Shown here: in pieces, positions 52,103 through 59,765 of the stretch
Position numbering within the stretch: the first letter of the stretch is position 1
How the letters are laid out: the number at the start of each line of letters is the position of its first letter
From: Scatomonas sp963928055
GTDB lineage: Bacteria; Bacillota; Clostridia; Lachnospirales; Lachnospiraceae
Direction of reading: 5' to 3'
Length of the DNA: 64,000 nt
Assembly: GCA_963928055.1 (NCBI GenBank)
Contig: CAWVDN010000003.1
Span: 281,406-345,405 of the forward strand
The notes under the pieces: model-generated
Database searches by the model: none
What the model saw: the letters and a program-made list of their open reading frames with translations, nothing else
Told to the model about the DNA's origin: nothing
Translations under genes and position numbers: made by a program

Positions 52103-52239
52103 TACAGTCTCAAAGCATTTTTCGGGCATTCTTCTTTATCATGCAAAAATCGTAGCAGAGCCTGTTCCTGTTCCAGCGGGAAGGTGCGGGGAAGCCACAG
52201 TGTCTTGGCGAAAGGCCCTTTTTGGCTGGCACCATACCT
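52103..52239 (-). other. In-frame protein-like stretch after the 52240 stop
   Basis: Directly past the TGA that ends the gene at 52240-53052, the same frame stays open for 45 codons (including KGPFAKTLWLPRTFPLEQEQ and LLRFLHDKEECPKNALRL) to a TAA at 52103. Composition looks protein-like. It may be the remains of a C-terminal extension or a gene fragment. Beyond it, 51995-52102 shows no gene. Confidence 0.25.
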
Positions 52240-53052
52240 TCAGTCTGCCGGATCTACATTTCGTTGATTTGGAAATGCCAGACATCCGACCGTTACCGCC
52301 AGGATATCGATGAAGGTGCGGAGGATCAGATCGGGGATATTGGCGTCAAAAACCAGCGGCATGAAGAAGTTAAAGAGGAATAAATCCACCCCAAACAGCA
52401 TGCCGCCAAGAATAAGCGCCCGCTTGATCCGATTTTTGCTGTGGATATAAAGATTCAGCCATGCCGTCACACAAGAGATTGCGGTACCTGTTAAAAGACA
52501 CCACAGTACCGTTTCCAACGGTTTTTCATCAAAGGAAGAGTAAATGCCAAAGACGAGATATTGTATCATCCGCCCGACAAAGAAGCCCCCTGTGACAGCC
52601 AGCACCGGAAGAATGGGGAAAGGCGACTTCTCTTTATCTGCCCGTCGTGCAGGGTTACCAAACAGCCATCCCAGCAGCAACCCCATAACAATTAAAGCAA
52701 TACTATCAGCTATTGGGTAAGTAATCCGATCAAAACCTGCTACATGTGGCAAAGGCTCTAAAAGATAAACGATCCACACCGCACAACAGGAAAGACCATA
52801 TTTTAGCCCCTGCAAAACCCGATTTCCACTCAACCGATTCCGGATAAGCAGAAACAGCGAGGCAATCAGGGAATAAGCGAAAATCCCATAGACAGTAAAA
52901 GCCAGCGGCATGGTGCCATTTTGTGCAAAAACGCTGGGTGCCAGGACTGTCTGCTCACCGGCCGGAATGGAAAGTTGACCAATGATGCGGACGATGGTGG
53001 TGGCAAGGCCGATTAGAAGGATTTTCAAGATGTTTTTAACAGTTCTGTTCAT
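52240..53052 (-). CDS. Polytopic membrane protein in flavodoxin gene block
   Basis: A 270-aa protein with about seven predicted membrane helices, e.g. ILLIGLATTIVRIIGQL, YGIFAYSLIASLFLLI, SIALIVMGLLLGWLFG, AVTGGFFVGRMIQYLVFGIY and LFGVDLFLFNFFMPLVF. No transport or enzyme motif recognised. Last gene of a four-gene reverse-strand operon; its start overlaps the flavodoxin gene stop by 4 bp. Confidence 0.75.
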   Translation of the reverse strand: MNRTVKNILKILLIGLATTIVRIIGQLSIPAGEQTVLAPSVFAQNGTMPLAFTVYGIFAYSLIASLFLLIRNRLSGNRVLQGLKYGLSCCAVWIVYLLEPLPHVAGFDRITYPIADSIALIVMGLLLGWLFGNPARRADKEKSPFPILPVLAVTGGFFVGRMIQYLVFGIYSSFDEKPLETVLWCLLTGTAISCVTAWLNLYIHSKNRIKRALILGGMLFGVDLFLFNFFMPLVFDANIPDLILRTFIDILAVTVGCLAFPNQRNVDPAD

Positions 53053-53591
53053 ATTGTCTCCCTCTGTATTGCCTGAATAATCGGTTCCAGGGCTCTGAAA
53101 TCCGTAAAATCCACATGCTTTCCATAGGTTTCTATGAACGCCCGATTCTCCGCTGTCTGTTTTTCAAACGGCGTCCTTTGCAGGGATTGGTATAACAGTT
53201 TCATCATTGTCCGATGTCCGAAAGAGAGCTTTTGATAATCGATCCCGCCACGAAGATGAAAGATCATCGCCCGATCAAGCAGTTCTGCGGGAAGCTGCCT
53301 TTGCAGAGAAGTACGGATATTGTGCTGGTTTTCCGGCTCGCTGGGGTCGGCCAGCCCTACGGTAACAAGGATTAGTTTTTGTCCATCCTGAAGTGAAAGG
53401 CCCCGCAGGGTTTTCGCCAAGCCCAGAACACCACCGGCATACAGCCCGCCTAGATAAACGATTATATCTTTGTCCGAAAGAGTTGATGCGTCTTTGTAAC
53501 TGACCGCAGGAATGCCGGTTTGCTCGGACAGTTTTTCCGCATACCGGCGGGTGCTTCCATACTGACTACCGTAGACAATGATGTGTTCCAT
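53049..53591 (-). CDS. Flavodoxin-domain protein
   Basis: A 180-aa flavodoxin fold of the HemG-like type. N-terminal phosphate loop YGSQYGSTRRYAEKLSE, central IIVYLGGLYAGGVLGLAKTL and the conserved GGIDYQKLSFGHRTMMKLL. The ATG at 53591 follows AGGAGA. FMN-dependent redox role is expected from the fold; partner unknown. Sits in an operon with two other flavodoxin-like proteins and a membrane protein. Confidence 0.85.
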   Translation of the reverse strand: MEHIIVYGSQYGSTRRYAEKLSEQTGIPAVSYKDASTLSDKDIIVYLGGLYAGGVLGLAKTLRGLSLQDGQKLILVTVGLADPSEPENQHNIRTSLQRQLPAELLDRAMIFHLRGGIDYQKLSFGHRTMMKLLYQSLQRTPFEKQTAENRAFIETYGKHVDFTDFRALEPIIQAIQRETI

Positions 53592-53601
53592 AAGTACTCT
53601 C

Positions 53602-54348
53602 CTAATCATTATACCATTTGTCCCGTTTCAAAAGCGCGAAAAGGAAGCGACCTTGAAAGAGAGAGGATAAAATCATAAATATATTTGCGATAGAGATGAA
53701 CAGAAAAGAGGGTATCATCACTCGCGTGAATTGGTTGGCCAACGGTTTTCTTCCGCGAACTGCCGCCGAAAGACGTGCCATACAGAACAACATGCCGCTG
53801 TTGAGAAAAAGCCATGTGCATATCTGGATGGCTAGAGAACACCACAATTCACTTGGAACGGTGCTGGTAGTGAAAAAGGCTAACGCCATTTGCAGTAAGA
53901 TGACTCCCACCAGGATCGGGTAGACGATCCCCAGCACCTGAAGCATTACGCCGCCGCCGACCCCGCTTCCGCCGCCCCAACTGATTCCTGCCCTTTCACA
54001 CCACGCCTGCAGCATATGCAGAGCGGGGCGGTTTTGTTTGCCCTCGACAAAGCCGTTGTTGGAAAGCGCATACAACCGGAACCGGCAGGAATGGCTTTTA
54101 CAATAGCTTTCCGCCTGGTTGAGGAATTCCACCACATGGGACGGAAGGCCATCTACATAGAGAGGTACGAAAAGGCACACCGCATCCATGTCGGGGAACA
54201 GTCCCAGAACTTTCTGAAAATCCTGCCGACTGCTGAGGGACACCACCTTCTTTCGGGTGCCCGGAAGAAACAACCGGAATAACCTCGAGAAGAAACGAGA
54301 GGCACCGCCTTTTTTCTTGGGACTTGCATTCAAAATCAGAAGGTTCAT
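53602..54348 (-). CDS. Flavodoxin-like domain fused to membrane helices
   Basis: A 248-aa protein. Residues 1-125 look like an NAD(P)H-dependent FMN reductase/flavodoxin fold (MNLLILNASPKKKGGASRFF, DAVCLFVPLYVDGLPSHVVE, LYALSNNGFVEGKQN). Residues about 135-240 hold four membrane helices (VLGIVYPILVGVILLQMALA onward), a fusion that places the flavin domain at the membrane. Overlaps the neighbouring flavodoxin gene by 4 bp. Confidence 0.75.
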   Translation of the reverse strand: MNLLILNASPKKKGGASRFFSRLFRLFLPGTRKKVVSLSSRQDFQKVLGLFPDMDAVCLFVPLYVDGLPSHVVEFLNQAESYCKSHSCRFRLYALSNNGFVEGKQNRPALHMLQAWCERAGISWGGGSGVGGGVMLQVLGIVYPILVGVILLQMALAFFTTSTVPSELWCSLAIQICTWLFLNSGMLFCMARLSAAVRGRKPLANQFTRVMIPSFLFISIANIFMILSSLFQGRFLFALLKRDKWYND

Positions 54349-54842
54349 AAGCCGGCCTCCTTTAACTGCTCAATAGTCTCAAAGAAGACCACCTCCGCCT
54401 TCTCATAATCCAGATTCAGCCGGTTGCGCTCGACAACCTCTTTGGCTATCTCCTGTTCAAATTTCGTGTATTCCCCGTAAAAGCAAACGCACATCAGTTT
54501 CCGGCGCGGGTAGCGGCTGATGTGATGAGTTTGCCCGCCTCGCCAGGTAAAAAACGGGAGAGAACCGCCGATTGCACGATCCAAGACGGCTTTGATTGGG
54601 CTGCTGTATCCTCCGTAACAGCACCGGCTGACGATAATCAGCGGATCACTTTGACCAACGAGCGCTCCAATGTGCTGTAGAGAGTCCTTCATGATGCAAA
54701 AACCGGCGTTCTTCAACCAGCACTTGAAACAGCCCTGGCAGGAAACATACTGGTTGTTTGCATACAGGACAACCGAATCCTCACTCGTTTTTTCCGGTGT
54801 ATAGGTTACCGCATCACCAAGATCATGAATGATTACCTTCAT
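54345..54842 (-). CDS. Flavodoxin family protein (NAD(P)H-dependent FMN reductase-like)
   Basis: A 165-aa protein from the ATG at 54842 (MKVIIHDLGDAVTYTPEKTS), preceded by AGAGGAG about 9 bp upstream. It has a Cys cluster typical of iron-sulfur or flavodoxin-fold NADPH reductases (CQGCFKCWLKNAGFC) and PLIIVSRCCYGGYSSPIKAV. First gene of the block. Role inferred: membrane-linked flavin electron transfer. Confidence 0.8.
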   Translation of the reverse strand: MKVIIHDLGDAVTYTPEKTSEDSVVLYANNQYVSCQGCFKCWLKNAGFCIMKDSLQHIGALVGQSDPLIIVSRCCYGGYSSPIKAVLDRAIGGSLPFFTWRGGQTHHISRYPRRKLMCVCFYGEYTKFEQEIAKEVVERNRLNLDYEKAEVVFFETIEQLKEAGL

Positions 54843-55504
54843 AGGCTGGTTTCTCCTCTTGAAGTGAAAAACATAGAAAACGTGTTCATTGTTTCTGCTG
54901 CCAGAATACAATTCAATATAACTTTCCATTTTAATAATATAATAGGCGACATTAAGTGACTATCCACTTTCGGTAAAATCTGTGTAAATTATAAGGAAAA
55001 TCAAACAATCGTGACACTGTCTTGTCGTACATGAGAAGATACAGAAGAAAGAATGCAGGGTAGATCGTTTTGATAATTTCTTTAAGTTGAGGGAACTTCC
55101 CTACTTTATTAGGATGTTACCACACGATGTTCATATATGCAGATAACGGTTAACTGTTGCGATTTTGTGAACAAACAAAGCAAGAGAAAGACAGAGGCAA
55201 TGATTCATAAATTGATATAGTTGTAATTATCCGTACCGCCCTCTTAAAAGATTGGTGCAAAGAAAATATCCGTGTCAGAAGTGGTGCGGCAGACCAATTT
55301 TCCTAAATGGCCTTTTTCTCTCGCTTTCTGATATGGTGCAAGCCGATCTCTAAGCGAGGCACAAAACAATCCAAAACAAGCACAAAAAAATGGGACACCC
55401 CCGTTATTTACAGGGGTGTCCTATAATTCCTCGCCGCTATGGATATCACTAACGCCACTTTCTAAAGTATATCATATTATGACATATTTACGCTAATTTT
55501 CATT
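54843..55504. other. AT-rich intergenic region
   Basis: About 660 bp without a credible gene. It contains the promoter area of the reverse flavodoxin block, a 12-bp TATGCAGATAA-like echo of the LysR palindrome near 55136 (ATATGCAGATAA), and the hairpin at 55393. Low GC and short frames suggest element debris. Confidence 0.5.
55393..55421 (-). terminator. Hairpin terminator read on the reverse strand
   Basis: GGACACCCC / GGGGTGTCC stem with an 11-base loop. On the reverse strand it is followed by TTTTTTT, so it would stop leftward transcripts arriving from the right. Confidence 0.7.
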
Positions 55505-55756
55505 GTGGGTGATACGGACGACAAGTTTTGCACCATTTATATAATTGTGACCATCTTACTTAATCACTACCTTCTGCGCGGCGGCTACGTCAGTAATAGT
55601 TCGCTGTACAATGTGGGGTCAGTCGGATACTATTGGTCATCTACCCCTTACTCGTCTAACAACGCTTACATCTTGCTCTTCAGCTCGAACACCATCACTG
55701 CGGACTACACGGGTCGCGACCTCGGCTACTCTGTCCGTTGCGTGGCTGCTGGGTAG
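55505..55756 (+). pseudogene. C-terminal remnant of a DGR-type variable protein (Fib_succ_major/DUF1566-like)
   Basis: From about 55568 the frame encodes YLLRGGYVSNSSLYNVGSVG, then YYWSSTPYSSNNAYILLF and GYSVRCV before a stop. This is the formylglycine-enzyme/C-type-lectin-like end found in many diversity-generating retroelement targets of gut bacteria. Codons ending in C (TAC, AAC, ATC, GAC, CTC, GGC) are over-represented, the pattern left by adenine mutagenesis of AAC codons. The N-terminal body of the protein is missing, and the first 20 residues look unrelated. No reverse transcriptase lies in the window. Confidence 0.6.
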
Positions 55757-55761
55757 TTGTT

Positions 55762-55782
55762 GGTGGCCAGGTGGTGGCCACC
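55762..55782. repeat. GC-rich hairpin after the variable region
   Basis: GGTGGCC-AGGTGGT-GGCCACC: perfect 7-bp stem six bases past the stop codon. DGR variable regions are commonly followed by such a hairpin or cruciform, which aids retrohoming in the Bordetella phage system. Confidence 0.6.
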
Positions 55783-55791
55783 TCTCCTCTT

Positions 55792-55834
55792 TACTTTGTG
55801 CGCAACGGCTATGTCGCCCCAGGCAGCAGCTTTT
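55792..55834 (+). repeat. Second partial copy of the variable-region start
   Basis: TACTTTGTGCGCAACGGCTA at 55792-55811 (continuing TGTC) aligns with TACCTTCTGCGCGGCGGCTA at 55568-55587 (continuing CGTC); 5 of 24 bases differ, including AAC against GGC. The copy is cut off after about 40 bp by recombinase sequence. It could be a template-repeat start or another target gene. Confidence 0.45.
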
Positions 55835-56762
55835 AACACTTCTCGCAATGTACGCCGAGGAGGAAGCCCGGTCGGCCAGTGAGAACCAGAAGTGGCGCAT
55901 CCAGAAACTATACGATCAAGGTAAACCTGCCGGAGGCCACACTTTTGGCTATCGTTTAGCGGGTGAGAGGTTTGAGGTTGTACCGGAAGAAGCGGAGATT
56001 GTCAAAGAGATTTTTCGGCTCTACCTTTCCGGCATGGGTTACAGCAAAATCGCCAGAACACTAATTGAGCAGCACATCCCAGCCTACTTTGGTGGCACCT
56101 GGTCTGTCGCATCTGTCAGAAACATTTTGCTTAACGAAAAATATGCCGGTGACCTGCTGCTGCAGAAGACCTTCAGTGAGGATTTCCGTACCAAGAAGAA
56201 GCGAAAAAACACGGGAGAACTCCGCAAAGTCTATGTCAAAAACAGCCATGAAGCAATCATTGACCGGCAGACGTTCGGGGCTGTCCAGCAAGAAATCACC
56301 CGCCGCAGCGCCCGCCAAAGAGAGATTATGTCGCACAGAAATCCCAACCACGACAATAGCCAGAAACTGTTCTCTGGCCTGATTGTGTGCGGCTGCTGCG
56401 GCGCTGCTTACATCAGAAAATACACCAACGCCAAAAGCGGCGACCGGCCAGTCTGGATCTGCAATCAATATGACAGATACGGAAAATCCGTCTGTCATTC
56501 CCAACGGATACCAGAAACCATACTGATCGAGAAAACCAAAAAGGTCTTAGGGCTACCGGAAATAAACCAAACCATCGTGCAGGAGCATATCTCCCGCGTC
56601 ATGGTTCCAGAACACAATCACCTGATCTTCGAGCTAAAGAATGGCTCCTCGGTGGACGTATTCTGGAAACATCAGTCCCGCAGTCTGAGCTGGACAGATG
56701 AGATGCGCGAGGCAGCACGGCAAAAAACCTTAATGCGATACAGGAAGGAGGAAAAACTATAA
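55835..56762 (+). pseudogene. Large serine recombinase lacking its catalytic domain
   Basis: From LTLLAMYAEEEARSASENQK onward the frame matches the recombinase linker helix, the recombinase domain (GHTFGYRLAGERFEVVPEEA, NEKYAGDLLLQKTFSEDF), a zinc ribbon (VCGCCGAAYIRK, then CNQYDRYGKSVCHS) and a C-terminal strand. The N-terminal resolvase domain with the active-site Ser is gone, replaced by the variable-region remnant. The C-terminal half is intact and ends two bases before the next recombinase gene, so it once formed a tandem pair with it. It cannot recombine DNA by itself but could still bind an att site. Confidence 0.8.
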
Positions 56763-56764
56763 AT

Positions 56765-58036
56765 ATGCCAGAAATAGAGATTATAGCGGCGACCAAAACA
56801 CTGCAGCAACAGCCGCTATCCGTGGCAGCCCGTAAAAAGCGGGTCGCCGCCTATGCCCGTGTTTCTACGGAACAGGACGAGCAGCAATCCAGTTATGAGG
56901 CGCAGGTGGATTTCTACACCCGCCACATCAAAAGCAATCCTGACTGGGAGTTTGTAGAAGTGTTTGCGGATCGCGGTATTACCGGCACCAATACCAAGAA
57001 CCGGGAAAACTTCAACCGGATGATCGATCTGGCTTTGAATGGCGGCATCGACATTATCCTGACCAAGTCCATCTCCCGCTTTGCCCGGAATACAGTAGAT
57101 ACACTTCAAACCGTCCGGGAGCTCAAGGCGGTCGGTGTCGAGGTGAGGTTCGAGAAAGAGAACTTACATACCTTTGATCCCAAGTGTGAGATGATGCTCA
57201 CGATCATGAGCTCTCTGGCACAGGAAGAAAGCCGTTCCATCAGTGAGAACGTCCGCTGGGGCAAACAGAAAAGTATGCGGGACGGGAAAGTGTCCCTGGC
57301 CTACTCGCGTTTCCTCGGCTATAAAAAAGGCGCGGATGGCAGGCCGGAGATTGTGGAAGAAGAAGCTGCCATTATCCGCAAAATCTATGACTTATTTCTA
57401 TCCGGCAAGACTATCAATGAGATTGCCGCCATCCTGACGAGTATGGGCGTCCTGACGCCAGCAGGCAGAACCAAATGGAGCGTCAGCACTGTCCGCAGTA
57501 TTTTCAGCAACGAGAAATACAAAGGTGAGGCACTTCTCCAGAAAACCTTTACCGTAGACTATCTGACTAAAGAAGTCCGGAAAAACAACGGCGAGGTGCC
57601 ATCCGTCCGTGTGCGCAATTCTCACGAGCCAATCATAGAACCAGAGGTTTTTGACCGGGTGCAGGAGATATTAGCAGAGTCCACCAAGCGCCGGGCAAAA
57701 GTACGCACCAGGCATCCTTTTGCCGGAAAACTCGTCTGTGGCGACTGCGGCTCCTTTTATGGCCACAAAGTCTGGCGGCTGCGCAGTACAGGCGAGCATT
57801 ACAATGTTTGGTACTGTAACCACAAGTACGACGGCGACAAGACCTGCGATTCTCCCAGACTCCGGGATGAGGAAATCAAGGCGGCCTTTGAGAAAACGCT
57901 GCAAAAGTGTGGCGACCCAAATCCGGTCTATACCGACGAGAAATGGACTGAGCTAGTAGAGTCCGTTAAGGTCTGCCGGGGCGGTCACCTGATCTTCGCC
58001 TTAACGGATGACAGGATTGTGAAGGTTACATTCTAA
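56765..58036 (+). CDS. Serine recombinase (large resolvase type)
   Basis: A 423-aa site-specific recombinase. The active Ser is in AAYARVSTEQDEQQSSYEAQ, with ADRGITGTNTKNRENFNRMI and KSISRFARNTVDTLQTVREL completing the catalytic domain. A recombinase domain (FLGYKKGADGRPEIVEEEAA, NEKYKGEALLQKTFTVDYLT) and a zinc ribbon (VCGDCGSFYGHK, then CNHKYDGDKTCDS) follow. The coiled-coil after the zinc ribbon is short, leading directly to the strand that ends at 58036. It follows the truncated recombinase by 2 bp. Probably the enzyme of a transposon or integrative element now partly lost. Confidence 0.9.
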   Translation: MPEIEIIAATKTLQQQPLSVAARKKRVAAYARVSTEQDEQQSSYEAQVDFYTRHIKSNPDWEFVEVFADRGITGTNTKNRENFNRMIDLALNGGIDIILTKSISRFARNTVDTLQTVRELKAVGVEVRFEKENLHTFDPKCEMMLTIMSSLAQEESRSISENVRWGKQKSMRDGKVSLAYSRFLGYKKGADGRPEIVEEEAAIIRKIYDLFLSGKTINEIAAILTSMGVLTPAGRTKWSVSTVRSIFSNEKYKGEALLQKTFTVDYLTKEVRKNNGEVPSVRVRNSHEPIIEPEVFDRVQEILAESTKRRAKVRTRHPFAGKLVCGDCGSFYGHKVWRLRSTGEHYNVWYCNHKYDGDKTCDSPRLRDEEIKAAFEKTLQKCGDPNPVYTDEKWTELVESVKVCRGGHLIFALTDDRIVKVTF

Positions 58037-58148
58037 GGCCATTAATATATCACAGCAAAACATTCATGTGCCGTAAAGTGACATGAAAAAATTTATAGGC
58101 GGCCCCACTGTTCCATGGTTTTTTCTTGGAGTTTTTTCAAAAAAACAC

Positions 58149-58179
58149 TTGCTTGTGACGCAACGTAATAAGATATACT
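58149..58179 (+). promoter_or_regulatory. MerR-type promoter
   Basis: TTGCTT (58149-58154), 19-bp spacer, TATACT (58174-58179). The long spacer with an imperfect dyad TTGTGACG-x-AACGTAATAA inside is the hallmark of MerR-activated promoters; the regulator gene begins 18 bp downstream. Confidence 0.75.
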
Positions 58180-58197
58180 ATAAGCAGGAGGTGTGAT

Positions 58198-58998
58198 ATG
58201 GATAAACATAAGGCTATACCACAGGGCTATATGACAGTTGGCGAAGTAGCAAAGAAAATGGATGTCACTGTACGGACATTACAACATTACGATAGAGAAG
58301 GCTTGCTTTCTCCCTCGGCTATAAGCGAAGGAGGGCGTAGGTTATATACGGATAAAGACATCGTTAAACTTCATCAGATTTTGTCCCTCAAACATTTAGG
58401 TTTTTCCCTGAACGATATTAAGAATCGGCTTATTCCTCTAGACACGCCGGCTGAAATGGCTGCTGCTCTAGCGGAACAGGCCGCAACCATTAAAGAAAAA
58501 ATAGATAGCCTGTCCGAATCGTTGAGAGAACTGGAAGCGTTGCGTGAGGAAATCCTTCAAATGCAGTCCGTTGACTTCAAAAAATACGCTGACATTATTG
58601 TTAATTTGCAGATGAAAAATGATTTCTACTGGCTTATCAAGCATTTCGATGACCAGACCCTTGACCATATCCGCAGCCATTTTGACAAAGACAGCGGAAA
58701 GGCATTTATGGACACTTTTTTGCAGCTTCAAGACGACGCGATAAGGCTTCAAAATGCAGGTGTTCCCGCAGACAGTGATGAGGGACAGAATTTTGCAAAA
58801 GCCTATTGGAATATGATAAATGATTTCACTGGTGGAGATATGAGTATGCTCCCTAAACTCATTGAATTAGGGCAATTTCAAAATGCCAAGCAGGAATGGA
58901 AAGAAAAGCAAAGTATTGCCAACAGCTATGTTGAGCAAGCATTGGGCTTCTATTTTTCTAAATTAGGAGTTGACCCGTTTCAGGAGGGAACGAAATGA
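58198..58998 (+). CDS. MerR family transcriptional regulator
   Basis: A 266-aa regulator. N-terminal MerR winged helix (MTVGEVAKKMDVTVRTLQHY then DREGLLSPSAISEGGRRLYT), a long dimerisation coil (about 85-125), and a helical effector domain (about 135-260) of the TipAS-like or drug-binding kind. The ATG at 58198 follows AGGAGGTGTG. Overlaps the ABC ATPase gene by 4 bp, so it likely controls that exporter in response to a toxic ligand. Confidence 0.9.
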   Translation: MDKHKAIPQGYMTVGEVAKKMDVTVRTLQHYDREGLLSPSAISEGGRRLYTDKDIVKLHQILSLKHLGFSLNDIKNRLIPLDTPAEMAAALAEQAATIKEKIDSLSESLRELEALREEILQMQSVDFKKYADIIVNLQMKNDFYWLIKHFDDQTLDHIRSHFDKDSGKAFMDTFLQLQDDAIRLQNAGVPADSDEGQNFAKAYWNMINDFTGGDMSMLPKLIELGQFQNAKQEWKEKQSIANSYVEQALGFYFSKLGVDPFQEGTK

Positions 58999-59441
58999 AT
59001 GAGGCTATAAAAGTCAGTGGTTTAAAGAAAAGCTACGGAGCCCATGTTGTGTTGAACGGTTTGGATTTTTGTGTACGGCAAGGGGAGATTTTCGCGCTGC
59101 TCGGTGTAAATGGCGTAGGAAAAACTACCTCTCTTGAATGTATCGAAGGTCTAAGAAAATATGATAGTGGAAACATTACAATCCACGGTAGAATAGGCAT
59201 CCAATTACAGTCAGCTTCTTTGCCGGAACATATTAAACCATTGGAAGCGGCTAAATTGTTTGCTAAATGGAACAAAAATCCCCTTGATAAAGCAATGCTT
59301 GAGGCTCTCGGCATTTATAACCTTGCGAAGAAACAGTATTATCAATTATCGACAGGTCAGAAGCGGCGACTTCATTTAGCACTCGCTCTAACGCGAAATC
59401 CAGACATTCTTTTTCTGGATGTAAACTGTAGGATAGCTTAG
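58995..59441 (+). pseudogene. ABC transporter ATPase, broken at Walker B
   Basis: Drug/peptide-type ABC ATPase N-terminal two thirds: Walker A LLGVNGVGKTTSLECIEG, Q-loop GRIGIQLQSASLPEHIKPLE, signature QLSTGQKRRLHLALALTRNP. The frame reaches DILFLD of Walker B, then changes to VNCRIA and stops. The expected EPTxGLD, H-loop and membrane permease gene are absent. The join at about 59419 marks insertion of, or deletion by, the element on the right. Confidence 0.85.
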
Positions 59442-59535
59442 AGTGTGTTTTGCGTGTATGGAGTTGGAAAGGAGCAGAGGATAACCACACGATACACAGA
59501 AGAAAGAGGGAAATGTATATACAGTAAGGGAGGAG

Positions 59536-59564
59536 CAGGTGAAAGAATGGACACCTGTTTTTTT
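59536..59564 (+). terminator. Terminator-like hairpin with short upstream peptide frame
   Basis: CAGGTG / CACCTG with a 10-base loop, followed by seven T residues. A short frame opening with GTG after GGGAGGAGCA spans the hairpin, so it could be an attenuator. Confidence 0.6.
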
Positions 59565-59569
59565 GTAGA

Positions 59570-59599
59570 GGCGGTTAAGCCCATGAAGGCTTAACCGCC
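59570..59599. repeat. 11-bp inverted repeat
   Basis: GGCGGTTAAGC / GCTTAACCGCC, loop CCATGAAG. Perfect stem without a T-run; could be a protein-binding or processing site. Confidence 0.6.
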
Positions 59600-59614
59600 T
59601 TGATTACTAAAGAG

Positions 59615-59713
59615 CAGGAACCAGATGCAGTGTCAAGGGCAGCGACAGCTGGGAGTGGAGATTTTGCGAAGCAAAATACTACTCCGAACCCTTTACACTG
59701 CAGATGATTCCTG
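59615..59713. repeat. 99-bp imperfect hairpin before the element genes
   Basis: Layered arms: CAGGAA / TTCCTG outermost, GCAGTGTCAAGGG (59627-59639) / CCCTTTACACTGC (59689-59701), GGAGT / ACTCC, and innermost ATTTTGC-GAA-GCAAAAT. Such extended structure is typical of oriT-like, attachment or regulatory RNA regions in conjugative elements; which of these applies is unknown. Confidence 0.6.
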
Positions 59714-59765
59714 CCATAAGAGAAGTGAAAGTAAAGAAGCCTTTCAAGGCAGGGAGGTTGTGTGC

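Larger units (their letters stand above)
59419..59765. other. Left junction and leader of the integrative element
   Basis: Starts with the break in the ABC gene. No credible gene for about 320 bp. It holds a terminator-like hairpin (59536-59564), an 11-bp perfect stem-loop (59570-59599) and a long imperfect hairpin (59615-59713), leading to the first element gene. Confidence 0.6.

Noticed and set aside
55611..55834. N-terminal extension of the serine recombinase frame
   Set aside because: It is an out-of-frame reading of the variable-region remnant and hairpin; recombinase similarity begins only at about 55835.
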